NCBI RefSeq assembly: GCF_001659605.2
Contig: NC_035171.2
Coordinates: forward strand, 29,119,825-29,183,824
Direction of reading: 5' to 3'
Length of the DNA: 64,000 bases
Source of the DNA: Manihot esculenta
Taxonomy: Eukaryota > Streptophyta > Magnoliopsida > Malpighiales > Euphorbiaceae
Within the stretch, counting starts at the first letter, position 1. Each line of letters opens with the position of its first letter. Shown here one piece after another: positions 12,173 through 23,797 of this stretch. The notes beneath the pieces are model-generated. The model was not told the DNA's origin, did not search any database, and was given only the letters and a program-made list of their open reading frames with translations. The translations under genes and the position numbers were made by a program.

Positions 12173-13611
12173 GTAAATGGCTTTTCAGGATCAAATACAA
12201 AGCAAATGGAGACATTGATAGATATAAAGCTCGCCTTGTTGCGAAAGGTTTCACACAGAGACCAGGAATTGATTATCATTCCACCTTTAGCCCGGTAGTT
12301 AAACCAGCAATAGTCCAGCTAGTGCTTACAATTGTAGCAGAGAATCATTAGCAGCTACATCAATTAGATGTGAACAATGCCTTCTTACAAGAGAAAATGG
12401 ATGATGAGGTTTATATGAGACAGCCTAAGAGTTATGTCAATTCTGAATTCCCAACCTATGTCTGCAAACTTAGCAAAGCTATCTATGGGTTGTGGCAAGC
12501 TCCCAGGGCTTGGTACATGGCATTAAAGACTTTTCTAACACAATATGGCTTCCATGAATCTAAATCTGATAGTTCACTCTTTGTGTTTCGCAAGGCTGAT
12601 ATTATACTTTATGTTTTGATTTATGTTGATGATATAATCATCATAGGTAATGATCAGATTGCTCTTACTAATGTGGTTGCTACCTTATCCAAACATTTTT
12701 CTCTTAAAGATCTTGGGTTACTTCACTATTTTCTTGGAGTCGAAGTGTCCACAACGCTTGAAGGACTCATGTTATCACAATCGAAGTATATATTTGATCT
12801 TCTCAAGAAGTATAATATGCATGACTGTCATGGTATTTCTACTCCTATGGCTTCTACTCTGCTTACACTACAGGATGGTACAGGTTCCAGAGATGTGACC
12901 CAATATCGTGAAGCGGTTGGCAAGCTTCAATATTTATCATTCACCAGGCCGGATATCAGTTTTGCAGTCAATAAGTTATCCCAATTTATGCATTCGCCTA
13001 CTATATCACATTGGCAAGCGGTGAAAAGATTACTTCGCTATTTGAAACACACAATGCATTATGGATTGCTGCTTAGTCGACATAAATCATCTCAATTTTA
13101 TGTGTACTCAGATACAGATTGGGCTGGGAATCCAGGTGATCGAACATCCACATCAGGTTACATAACTTTTTTAGGCTCTGCTCCGATCAGTTGGTCTTCA
13201 AAGAAACAAAGGACAGTAGCACGTTCTTCAACTGAAGCAGAGTATCGGGCTGTTGCAGGTGTCGTGGCTGAGATTAATTGGCTAACAAATCTATTTCATG
13301 AACTGACAAGTGGTAACAATTAAGTCTCTACTCCTGTAGTTTATTGTGATAATGTGGGAGCAACATATGTTTGTCAAAATCTAGTCCTACATAGTAGAAT
13401 GAAACATATTGCTATTGATTTTCACTTTGTGAGGAAACAAGTCAATGGGAAGAAACTTCATGTTCAGCATATTCATTCAGCGGATCAATTAGCCGACTCC
13501 CTTACTAAAGCACAATCTAAACAGTTGTTCTTGTTGCATCGGATCAAGCTAGGTGTCGTTGAACTACCACCTAACTTGCGGGAGCGTATTAGTGAAACTA
13601 CCTTAACATGA
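12173..13611 (+). pseudogene. CopA pol, second part: RT and RNase H
   Basis: Reading resumes directly after the target-site duplication with the RT core ([12 protein letters not shown]). A stop in place of a Trp codon lies just before QLHQLDVNNAFLQ. The main frame 12370-13323 carries KAIYGLWQAPRAW, the catalytic box LIYVDDIIIIGND, TRPDISFAVNKLSQFM and RNase H (SSTEAEYRAVA). After a stop at 13321 the frame continues to 13611 with YCDNVGATYV and the typical copia end ADSLTKAQSKQLF. RT and RNase H motifs are well preserved, but nonsense mutations and the split from the first half make it non-functional. Confidence 0.9.
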
Positions 13612-13770
13612 TATTAGGAGTAGTTAACAACCACGCTGATCACAATTTAAATTTGTATTTTAGATTGACTCTTATCTTATCTGTACATGTATTATAAATA
13701 CACTGTAATCTCTTAATCTAGATATACAAGAAACACAGTTTATTCTAACTTCTTTAATTTCTACCAATTA
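13587..13770 (+). repeat. Possible CopA 3' LTR
   Basis: The pol end is followed by a purine-rich tract (TTGCGGGAGCG) and then about 180 bp with a TATA-like ATTATAAATACACTG near 13691, ending around TTTCTACCA. Copia LTRs of this size are known. There is no second LTR in the window to confirm the ends. Confidence 0.45.
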
Positions 13771-13825
13771 AAAAGAAAAAGTAGCAGGGAAATAAATTAA
13801 AGAAAAATATGTATTTGTTATTCTG

Positions 13826-13831
13826 TTTATT
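13826..13831 (-). terminator. Candidate polyadenylation signal of the chitinase gene
   Basis: AATAAA on the minus strand about 175 bp past the chitinase stop codon. It is a plausible spacing, but this is a common hexamer in AT-rich DNA. Confidence 0.4.
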
Positions 13832-14003
13832 ATTTGCCCACATACAAGAGTCTCAAGCTACATAACCAGAGATAATTCATTCTCTTTTATAATTCTACTT
13901 CATATAACGTAATAAATTAGTAGATTCAAACTGGAAATCTACTCGTAGAAGCTCGTACGATCGCGTGCATTATTATTCTAACATCTTCAACTGCAGAAGT
14001 ATC

Positions 14004-15033
14004 TCAGCATTTGAGATTACCCCCAGGAGCAACACCAAATTGGCCACAATATTTGGTGTAGAGATCAATTCTAGCTTTAACTTTGACAGGTTCTTTTCCA
14101 TCGCATTCAACAGGATTAATGGCTCTGATAGTAGCTCCAAATCCTTGGGAAACAGAAGGGCGAACATTCTTCATCCAATACCACAGGGCAGTCCTGAATG
14201 ATACGACAGGATCTGTGGCTACGATTTCAGGATTGTTCAAGCCATCAAAGCGGTTGTCTTGACCAGCTGCTCCATAGTTGTAGTTCCATGATAGTTGAAT
14301 TGGACCTCGCCCAAAGTACCTCTTCCCTGGGGTGCATGGATACCGTTGGTAGTTTGTGTTGCAGTAGTTTTTAGTAGCAGGAACGTCTTTCTCCTCTTTG
14401 TTGCAGAAAACTGAAATCAAAATGAAAGCAAGACCCAGAAAACACTGTTACAATTTTGAATTGAAGAGTAAAGATGAACAAATAGATGTGGGTCTTTTAC
14501 TCATTGTTTGATATGATTTATTTTGCAAGAAAATAATTCAAATAAATTGAAAGTCGAAATTTTACTTAAAAAACCTCCACCACTCATCAATGCAAAAACC
14601 TCCTCCTAAATAAAGAGTTATAAGCCCCTCAAAACTTATCTATTCGTGAGACTCTTATCGAACCCATCACATCGACAACAAGATGATAAAAAAAAACAAG
14701 GAAAAAGAAAAGAAATGGAGGAGACATGCACTTACATCCAGTTTCATGAGTAGTATGAGCAAAAAAGGCAGCAACTTCGCGTTTAGAATCATCAGGAGAA
14801 CCTAATTTTCCAAAATCAGAATATGAATTGAGAGCTTGAAGAAAAGTATCCCTGGAGTAGAAGTTCTTTCCAGGACACCCAGCAGGAGCTTGATTAATTA
14901 TCCCATTAAAGAAATCTTGTGTGACAAGGTCTGCCACAGACTGGCCCATCACATTTTTAGGCAGTGCTCCTGCAAGAATAATTGCCAGGGTGATCGCAAA
15001 CAGATGGCTCATCATTCTTTGCTGGGTTACCAT
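14004..15033 (-). CDS. GH19 endochitinase, class IV-like without hevein domain, two exons
   Basis: Predicted secreted chitinase that hydrolyses beta-1,4 GlcNAc polymers, as in fungal cell walls; 234 residues. Exon 1 is 15033-14736, the intron 14735-14411 (325 bp, GTAAGT...TTTCAG) and exon 2 14410-14004. The junction restores the family motif HETG-FFCNKEE, so the splice sites are well supported. Residues 1-31 form a hydrophobic signal peptide (LFAITLAIILAGAL). The GH19 domain follows, with expected catalytic E97 (HETG) and E106 (second E of KEE), GYFGRGPIQLSWN-like RYFGRGPIQLSWN, the NYNYG substrate motif and six or more cysteines. The cysteine-rich chitin-binding domain usual in class IV is absent; the mature protein starts directly at QSVADLVTQDFF. 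I chose Met at 15033, not 15087, because 15087 lies only about 20 bp from the TATA box. Met 15015 is also possible. No inactivating change is visible. Confidence 0.88.
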
Positions 15034-15108
15034 TTTGAGAGAGATTGGCCTAAAAACAGCAAGCGAAAGGTGGTGAGTGAGATGCATGGAAGTGAGAATT
15101 AGAGATGG

Positions 15109-15116
15109 TATTTATA
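15109..15116 (-). promoter_or_regulatory. TATA box of the chitinase gene
   Basis: TATAAATA on the minus strand, 76 bp upstream of the chosen ATG. This predicts a transcription start near 15080 and a leader of about 45-50 nt. Confidence 0.7.
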
Positions 15117-15186
15117 GATTTTTACATAAGGGTTAGGGATGCTAAATTGCAAGAATTGCAGTTCATGATGGCAAGTGAATTTTCAT

Positions 15187-15192
15187 TTGACG
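15187..15192 (+). promoter_or_regulatory. Overlapping W-box core and TGACG element
   Basis: TTGACG about 70 bp upstream of the chitinase TATA box combines a WRKY core (TTGAC) with an as-1-type TGACG. Both are common in pathogen- and salicylate-induced chitinase promoters. Function is inferred from position only. Confidence 0.4.
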
Positions 15193-16063
15193 TGTAGACC
15201 GGGAGTCTCTAATACTGACTTGTATATGTTTTAAGTTTGGTATGGAATTGAAAAGTCTAGCTAGTAGATAATATTTGATAACTCTTTTTTCTTTTCAATT
15301 ATATACAATTTTCTATTGTTTTCTTTTTCAATAAATCTTCATTTTTACAAATATTTAATAGAATAATACATATTTTTTAATAGAAAATCTTGATATCGAA
15401 TTTTAATATACAGTAATTTAAAATTTAAAAAAGTGTATATCTCTTATTAAATTTATTTGATATAAATTATAAATAATTAAATCATATATATATAAAAATA
15501 GAGAAAATTAAGTTATCGAAATGATTCATGTTTAATAATTTAAGTATTAATAATTGATTGAGGGTAATATAAAATATTACATCCAGCAAGAATGGAGAGA
15601 GTTAAGAGTTTTAGAAGAGGAAGCAATTTTGAAAAATTAAAATAATGAAGTTAAGAATCAAAATAAATAATATTTTAAAAACGTGAATACATTTCTATTG
15701 AATATAATATATAATTATTTGTGATGATAAAAAAAAATTTGATGTAATTAATATAAAAATTTTAAAAATAGAAATAATTTAATAATTTTTAAAATTGTAA
15801 AAATAAAATTTGATTATAAAAATAATATATCATTAATTCAGAATTTAGTACCTTTGAATAAAAATATAAATGTTTAATTAATAAAAGATGGACTTAAATT
15901 TATTTGGACTTAAAAAAGAATATATGAGTTTGATTCGACTTATTTCTATGTATAAATCTAGAGGGCAAACTCTTTACCGGGAGACGAGAAGATACACGTA
16001 AACAGCAGATGACTCCAAGAGAAAAAACACTCCATTAGTCGGATGAATAGCAATGGGTGTGAT

Positions 16064-16231
16064 GACACGTGTCAACGACTCCAAATTAAATACAGAGAAG
16101 GAAATTTGTTTCTGACACCAACACATTTGATGTTAAAGTTGAAAAGTCGAGTGTCGATTAGTTCCAGATGACTTGGCTTGACCGCAATGTCCCTTCATCT
16201 TCCTTGTGTCACAGGGCGATTTATGCACGTG
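16064..16231. promoter_or_regulatory. G-box/W-box cluster about 1 kb upstream of the chitinase
   Basis: Contains the perfect palindrome GACACGTGTC (16064-16073) overlapping a W-box on the other strand (GTCAAC, 16071-16076), a W-box TTGACC (16178-16183), and a G-box CACGTG (16226-16231). Such elements bind bZIP/bHLH and WRKY factors. They sit in a non-AT-rich island within very AT-rich DNA. The regulatory role is inferred. Confidence 0.45.
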
Positions 16232-17869
16232 ACACTTGGCAGGAATATTTCTTTCCATAAATTTTTAATGTTTGAATAATTAATTAATTTTTTTTACATA
16301 GAAATCAAAAATGAAAAAATATAATTTAAAATTTCTTAAATTTAGTTAAATTTATTTATTATAAATTAAATATGTGAGTGCAGTTAATTGATTCTTTAAA
16401 ATTTATTATAATTTTAACATGAATTTAAATTAATTTTTTTAAAATTTCATATTGCTATTTATCATTTGATTTTTTTAATTAATAATAATATTATTTTATT
16501 AGATAAAATAATTTAATCTTTCCATAAATTTATATTTATATTTAATTTTTAAAATTTTTATTTAAATATAACATTAATTAAATTTATTTATTTATATTAT
16601 TATTTAAAATATAATATCTCAATTTACTTATTTTATTTTTTATTTTATAAATATTAAAATTAATTATATTTTTTCACGTATAATATATTTTATAGCTACA
16701 TTATTTTAACTTTCTGTAATTATTTCAAGTGTAAAAATTTTTTAATTTCTGTAAAATTAAAATTAGCTGCATTTTTTAAAAAATTAAAATAATGTACAGA
16801 AATTAATTTAACTTTCTTATCTAATTTTTTATATTTTAAAATTAAATTTAGTCATATTTCTATAAAAGGAGTTAAAATAATATGCATACTTTTTTTAAAA
16901 TTTTTTTTTAACTTCTATCAAATTAAAATTTTTATTTTTAAAGTTAACATTTTTGTTTCTATTATTAGGAATATGGCTTGTAAAATTAAAAAATTTTTAA
17001 TTTATAAAATTAATTAGATTTCATTATTATTATTATTTAAAATTAAATATTTAAATTTAATTATTTTGTTTTCATTTAATTTTATATAATATTTTTTAAT
17101 TAGAATTTTTCAATTATATTTTTATTATTTTAACAAAATATAAACAAATAAATAATTTGCAGTTAAGACTTAAATAAATGATTTTTTATTTAAATTTTTT
17201 AGTTAGATAATATATTTATTTTGTTAATTGATAGATTAGGATAATTAAAGAGTTTGTAATTACAAATTAATGGTTAATTAAATCTAAATTTAATTCAAAC
17301 TAATTATTCAACATTCCTAATTAAACAGTAATAATACAATTTATTCCTTATTTACTTAATCGCTTCATACAGGATAGGAATTAGCTCATAATTAAAAATT
17401 TTTATTGGCTAAAATTTTATTTATTATTATGTAATGATATTAAAAGATGTAAACATTAATTAAAATAATTTTTTTATTCATTTGGCTACTTGATAAACAT
17501 ACAAATTAAAGTAAAAAAATATAAATTGATCCTTTCTATATCCATTATATTTTATATACAATTAATTTTTTAAACTAATAAGTACATAATTAAAAAATAT
17601 CAAAATCAAATAGAGAAAAATCAATTTACTAATATTCAAATTTCTCATCTGAAGGCCAAATTAAAGTTTTTAATTTTCAAATTAAGATTGTCAGAAACAT
17701 AAAGCATTCAAAAAAAAAAGGTAAACCTAATTAAAGTTTTTAATGATACTTAATGACTTGATTAATATATCTAATGCATGATTCCTTATTATCCAAACTA
17801 CAAACTCAGTTAAAAATTTCCTAGTTATGGGGAACCACACGAAGCTCCAATTGAAGTATAAGGACTTAG

Positions 17870-19897
17870 CACTATAAAAAATTTCTGAATTACCAACGGA
17901 TTTTTTCATGTAATCCTGTAAAAATTCGTTAGTAAACGAACTATCAATGAATTACTAACGGATTACAATCTGTTGTTAAAAAGTTCGTTGATAAATTTTT
18001 ACCAACGGTTTTGAAATCCGTTAGTAATACTAACGAATTTATTAACGGAATTTTTATTATTATTACTAATGGATTACCAACGAATTTTAAATTCGTTAGT
18101 AAATTGAGAGAAAAATAATTTATTAACAGATTTAAATCTGTTGGTAAACTCATTAATAAATTATCAACGGATTGAAATTCGTTAGTAAATCTATTAAAAA
18201 TTTAAATAATTTTAAAATAATTATTATTTCGACTAAATAATAAATTTTATTATTAATATTATTTTTTTATTACTTCAATAAAATTTAAAATTATATTATT
18301 ATTATTACTAAATTTTTAATTTATGTTAAATATTTATTAGAAATATTTAGAAAGAGGAAATAAGATAAAAGTGAATGAGAAAAAATGATAAAATAGAAAG
18401 AAAGAAAAAAAAATGATAGAAAAATAAAAATTATGAAAAAAAGGAATAATGAGAGTAGAGTAAAAAGATTATTAGAAAAATGAGGAAAAAAAAAGAGAAA
18501 ATGATTAGAGAAGAAAATAAATGAAGAGAAAATAATAAAAAAAATATAGATAGAAAGAAAATGATAGAAGAAAATAGTATGAGAGAAAATAATATGAATG
18601 ATAATTATAGAGAAAATGAAGAATGAGAGAAGAAAGGGAAGAAAATAATGGAAAAGAAAATAGAGAAAGTGAAAGGAAAATTATGGAGGAAAATAAAGAA
18701 AATAATAGAAGATGGAAGAGAATGAGATAAAAAAAAAGAATAAGAGATGAAAGGAAAATAATAGAAAAAAATGAGAAGAAAAAATGAGATAATTATAGAG
18801 AAAATGAAGAATAAGAGAAGAAAAGGAAGAAAATAATAGAAAAAAAATGGAGAAAGTGAAAGGAAAATTATGGAGGAAAATAAAGAAAATAATAGAAGAG
18901 GAAAGAGAATAAGATAAAAAAAAAAAAGATAAGAGATTAAAGGAAAATAATAGAAAAAAATGAGAAAAAAAAGATAATTATAAGAGAAAATGAAGAATAA
19001 GAGAAAAAAGGAAAGAAAATGGAGAAAGTGAAAGGAAAATTATGAAGGAAAATAAAGAAAATAATAGAAGAGGGAAGAGAATGAGATAAAAAAAAGATAA
19101 GAAATGAACGGCAAATAATAAAAAAAATGAGATAAGAAAGTGAAATGAAAGAAAATAATAGAAAAAGAAAGAAAATGAGAGAAAGGGAAAGAAAATGGAA
19201 AAAATAAAAATGATAAAATGAATGAATGATAGAAGGAGAAGATGTGATATTATATTTATAAATACGGATTTATTAACGGATTTGAATTCATTACTTAAAT
19301 TTTAAAAATAAAAGTGGATTTTTTTCCCTTTAAAAATTACCAACAAATTTGAAATTCGTTAGTAAATCCGTTGGTAACAGAAAAATATAGATTTTTAAAA
19401 AAAGAACGCGAAAATTTTACGCGGAATGTTATTTTAAATTTAGTAACGGATACTATCCGTTAGTAAATTTAACACTTTTTTTACTTACTAATTATATGAT
19501 AAAATTTAGTATTGAATTTTCAAATCGATTAGTAATTTTTTGAATACATTACTAACAGATTTAGAGTCCGTCAGTAATTGAAATACTTTTTAAAATTTAT
19601 TAATAAATTGGAATCCGTTAATGAATTATCAACGAATTTACTAATTGATTTTAAGTCTGTTAATAAATTTAAACACTACTTATTTTATATATTTATAAAT
19701 TACCAATGAATTTTGAAATCCATTAATAATACTAACATATTATCAACAGATTTCAAATTCGTTAGTAAATTTTTACACAAAATTTTTTATATTAAAATTT
19801 ACCAATGAATTTTTAAATCCTTTAATAAATCCGTTAAAATTATTAACGGATGGAAACCTGTTAGTAAATCCGTTAGTATATCGTACTTTTTTGTAGT
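17870..19897. mobile_element. Non-autonomous CACTA-like DNA transposon
   Basis: The left end reads CACTATAAAAAATT. The right end read inward is ACTACAAAAAAGTA, close to the CACTACAAAAAA termini of plant CACTA elements. Both sub-terminal regions (17890-18190 and 19260-19880) are packed with direct and inverted copies of ACTAACGGATT and its complement AATCCGTTAGT, the kind of sub-terminal repeat that binds CACTA transposase. The middle is a purine-rich tandem array with no transposase. The exact right end and the 3-bp target duplication are uncertain. Confidence 0.65.
18600..19140 (+). repeat. Purine-rich tandem repeat, three units of about 186 bp
   Basis: Unit starts at 18600, 18788 and 18973 are marked by GATAATTATA(A)GAGAAAATGAAGAAT and followed in each unit by GAAAGTGAAAGGAAAATTATG. 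The strand is almost pure A/G from about 18350 to 19240. It is the internal region of the CACTA-like element. Confidence 0.85.
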
Positions 19898-21091
19898 TTT
19901 GTAGCTTAATGATAGATACTAATCACTATTTAAATCTATTACAAAGTTTTTATATACTTTTAATTTATATAAATTTATTTCAATTTCAAAATTTGATGCA
20001 TTTGAATTTAATGTTAAGTTTGATAGATGCTCCAACATATACAAGGTAAATTATTATTTAGTTTTTATAATATGAAATTTAATAGTTAATTTTTTAATTT
20101 TAAAAAATATAATAAAATATCTATAACGCTTTAAAAATTTATTAATTAGCCTTTCGTTAGTTTTAACCGTTAAAAATTATAAAAAGGTTTAAAATACTCT
20201 TAATATAGAGGAATTAATTAGTAAATTTTTAAAAAAATTTGAGAGATTAACTAATAAAATTTTTAAAATTATAGGGATTAAACAATAAAATAATTAACAG
20301 TAAAACTAACAAAAAGATTAATCAGTAGACTTTTTAAAATGTCGTAGACATTTTAATATAATTTTTAAAGTTAGTTTAAATGTCGTAGACATTTTAATAT
20401 AATTTTTAAAATAGAAAAATTAATTAATGAGTTTTTATAACGTATGAATTAAATAGTAATTTTTTCTTCATATTATAACAATAATTCTGTTATTGGTTAT
20501 GAGATTCTCTCTATTATTTTTTATGTACCTGATACTCTCTCAGTTCTATAATTTTTGTCTACTTTACTTTTTATGTATATCAAAAAAGTTAAAATTTTTT
20601 ATTCACTTTCAATTATACTTATTTTAAAGATATTTAATTTTATTAAATATTAATAAATATTTTAAAAAAATTTCTGAAAATAAAATAAAATAAAATTATA
20701 ATATTTAATTTATATATTAATATGCTATTAAAAAATAAAGTGGATGATAATTTTACAACAACGAAAAAAATGAATAAGTTATGGAATGAAGAGAGTTCTT
20801 GATAGTTATTTTTGATGATTCTTTATTTGTTGTTTATTGTAATATTAGAATTAAATGCAACAAAGTGATTGAGAATTTTGTTTTCTTGGGATATAAGTGT
20901 TAAGTTCATATATCTAAAGAAATATTAGTAAGGTTAGTAAAAATTAAGATTCTACCAAATCCGATTTTACTGATTTTGATATATGTGTGAATTATATAAG
21001 GAGAAAGCAAACTAACCAAATACATGAAGAAAGGACCCACGATAAATGCTTTTCTTTTTAAAATAATACACATATATTTATAGGTACTTAA
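19898..21091. other. AT-rich intergenic DNA
   Basis: No gene found. It includes a 31-bp direct repeat (20339-20369 and 20380-20410) that starts with the small palindrome ATGTC-GTA-GACAT. It ends abruptly where gypsy LTR sequence begins at 21092. Confidence 0.7.
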
Positions 21092-22620
21092 ATGTTATAA
21101 TAATGCCAACTGTGCCAAGGAGACTATGTCATCACCTGGTCTACACTTATCTCTCTGATATCATAACATGACCAACTGTGCCAAAGAGACGAGGTCTCAC
21201 CTGGTCTACACTTAACTCTGATTTGACAGCCCAGCTGTCTCACTCATAGTACCAGGAGCGACCTGGACTATCCAGAGGCGACCTGGTATGGCTATCTCAT
21301 GCCATAATTCTGTATCTGCTCTCTGTCAAGGGCTAAGGATCATCCAACATTCATCCACAGGAACAACAACATATGCAATGCATCATCTTCGTGAATTCTA
21401 ATGCAACACAACCTAATACATAACATGGCAGTTTATGATGCATGGATCATGCTAGAATCATGTCAGTTCTCAAGAAAAAGATTAAATGTAGTTCCACTCA
21501 CCTGTAGCCAATGCTTGGCTAACTCTGGGCTACCTTTAACTCTGAAACAACTACTACTGCTAAACACCTCGGTTCCTCGGGTCCAATCCTACAATGGAGG
21601 ACGCAAATGAGGCACCAAACATACTCTATGCAACTGATAAAACAACTTCCCAAAACCCCACTAGAACACCTCAAAACATGCATGCAAAACAAGCAAAGGA
21701 AGGCTGGACAGGGCACCTTCGACAGCACCTTCGGCGGCCGAATGTCTCCTCCAGAGACGAAAGTCGGGCATGTTCGGTGGCCGAATCCTTCTTCGGCTGC
21801 CGAACCTGAGTTCATCCAGAACTCAGCTTCGTGCATAAACACGCCTTCCAGTCCCTCCAATCCTTCCCAATATGCATCCAACCTCTCTAACTCCTCTATA
21901 TCCCATCACAACAAGCATCTAGGAGCTTAAGACAACTTAAACTCCAACAAACAACTCATCAAACGAACATAAAGCATAAAGGGTCCATAAACCCTACTAT
22001 GCACAACTCATGCATAACTCCCTTTTCCCTTCATAAAACTCATCTCAAACATCATAAAAACCATGGATCAACACGTACCTCTTGAAGAACAAAGGCTGGT
22101 ATGATCCAAACTCAAAGATATGGAGATCCAAGCTCCAAACTTCTCCAAGCTTTCAAACTCTTCAAAAACACATAAAACTTACTTAAAACTTGTTTAACTT
22201 TGAAAGATTAGAAGAAAAACCATGCAAACAATCCAAGGAGATCAAGAACTCACCTGCCAGAAGGAGAGACGAAACCTCCTCTCTGTTTCTGGACTCGGTG
22301 CCCTATATAGATGAACAACCGCCTCAGCTTCGGCAGCCGAAACTGCATGCGAAACCATGCAACGTTCGGCGGCCGAACATTGCCTTCGGGGGCCGAACAT
22401 TGGGCACTTTCGGCGGCTGAACTTTACCTTCGGCGGCCGAACATGGCAGAATGCCTCCTTGGCCTTTTCTCTTCAAAACTCAATCCTTTTCCATTCTAAA
22501 CCTTTAAAATACTCGCAAAAATTTTCGAAAACCTTCTCTTAACCTTCTAGAAACCTCTGACATCCTCGAATTCCACCGGATGGTAGAAATTTCGATGTCT
22601 GAATCTAGCCGGGTATTACA
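21092..22620 (-). repeat. Left-unit copy of a solo LTR, truncated
   Basis: Aligns without indels to 56857-58385 (offset 35765), with only scattered substitutions visible. It is the duplicated, 5'-truncated twin of the solo LTR at 56136-58385 and ends at GTATTACA before ATATG. Confidence 0.9.
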
Positions 22621-22848
22621 ATATGGTTCATGTGGGAACACATGAACCCACATCACATACATCACATATCATAGCATATCAGCAATGCACATGCATATTA
22701 TCATGGCATTTCACATCATCATACAAGACAGGACTCCACATCCTATCCTAGTGGACATGATCTTTCCTATTGTGCTTGACCTTCTAGAACATCTACGAGC
22801 CCGACACTCTAGGTCCGACCATATGAACCTAGGGCTCTGATACCACTA
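22621..22848 (-). other. Gyp2 left-unit leader and primer site
   Basis: Twin of 58386-58613. It holds the leader hairpin (arms 22625-22634 and 22639-22648) and, read on the minus strand, the Met-tRNA primer site TGGTATCAGAGCC at 22833-22845, just inside LTR a. Confidence 0.9.
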
Positions 22849-23433
22849 TGTAACGACCCGAAAATCGGACCGCTACCGGCGCTAGAATCCAGATCGGCTT
22901 AAGGCCGCCGGGACCCGTAGCAAGCCTGACATAACCTGTAAACCTGTAAAATCCCATACATGATCAATAACATACATAAAAATTAAAACTTTTCTTTCCA
23001 TACACATCAACCAAACTCAACCTGAGCATATACAATAACATAACATTGATCCCTCTGTGGGATCTCATCAGTGCCCCCAATGGGTGACATAACATAAGTT
23101 GAGTTGGTTTACATAAACGACATAAAAATCCATGATCATGAATTAAAAGGGATAACAGCATTCTATGGTCAAGCACACCTCTAATATCCATAAACATCCT
23201 TACATAACAATACTGTACTTTTACATTACATCGTTCTACGATTTGTCATGTCCACATTCTACCTATTACATAAACAAGCTTTACTCTAACCGACCTCCTC
23301 TTCTATCCTGTACCTGCAAATCCTGGGGGTAAAAGGGAGAGGGGTGAGCTAAAAGCCCAGTGAGTAGAACTATAAAACATATTAACACTATGCTTCAATG
23401 AAATGCATCATAACACAGACAATTCACATAAGG
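22849..23433 (-). repeat. Gyp2 LTR a, left segment
   Basis: Begins TGTAACGACCCG. It is interrupted at 23433 by Gyp1, and the five bases 23429-23433 (TAAGG) are repeated at 33397-33401. The same sequence is uninterrupted in LTR b at 58614-59198. Confidence 0.92.
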
Positions 23434-23790
23434 TGTAATACCCGGCTAGACTCCGGTATCGGAATCCCTACCGTCCGGTGGGACCTCGGATGTCGGAAAC
23501 CTCTAGAAGGGTAAAACTATGATTTTATGAAATGTTTTCATGTATTTCATGCTTTTAAGTAAGAAATTAAATGAGTTTTTGCATGAAAATCCTTGGAGGA
23601 AAACCCAGGTTCGGCCGCCGAACTTCGAAGTTCGGCCGCCGAACATGCATGCGTTTTGGAGGCACGTTAGGCCCCCGAAAGCATAAGTGAGGGAAGTCAA
23701 GGTTCGGCCGCCGAACCTCATGTTCGGCCGCCGAACATTTGCATGGATGCGGAGGCACATTCGGCCCCCGAACGTGGTCTGGCCAGCCAC

Positions 23791-23797
23791 TATAAAA
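23791..23797 (+). promoter_or_regulatory. Gyp1 LTR TATA box
   Basis: TATAAAA followed by GGG, just downstream of the palindrome array. It is repeated at 31465-31471 in the 3' LTR. It predicts transcription start near 23825, which makes the first 390 bp U3 and leaves a very long transcribed leader of about 2 kb. Confidence 0.75.

Larger units (their letters stand above)
8454..13770 (+). mobile_element. CopA: old forward Ty1/copia element, right part, twice interrupted
   Basis: CopA pol begins mid-gene at about 8459 because CopB was inserted there; the 5' LTR, gag and protease must lie left of the window. Pol runs to 10110, is broken by a solo gypsy LTR (10111-12172) and resumes at 12173. A short 3' LTR with a TATA box may occupy about 13587-13770. 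Many frameshifts and stops make it the oldest layer on this side. Confidence 0.85.
15120..17869. other. AT-rich intergenic DNA upstream of the chitinase
   Basis: No gene found. The stretch is rich in A/T runs with no long reading frame, except for a less AT-rich island at about 15960-16250 that contains the G-box/W-box cluster. Confidence 0.7.

Noticed and set aside
15034..15087. Upstream in-frame start of the chitinase at 15087
   Set aside because: It lies about 20 bp from the TATA box, so it would be at or before the transcription start, and it adds 18 residues ahead of the signal peptide.
17727..18153. Two short minus-strand frames (60 and 69 codons)
   Set aside because: They lie over the CACTA-like left end and its repeats, with low-complexity composition and no recognisable domain.
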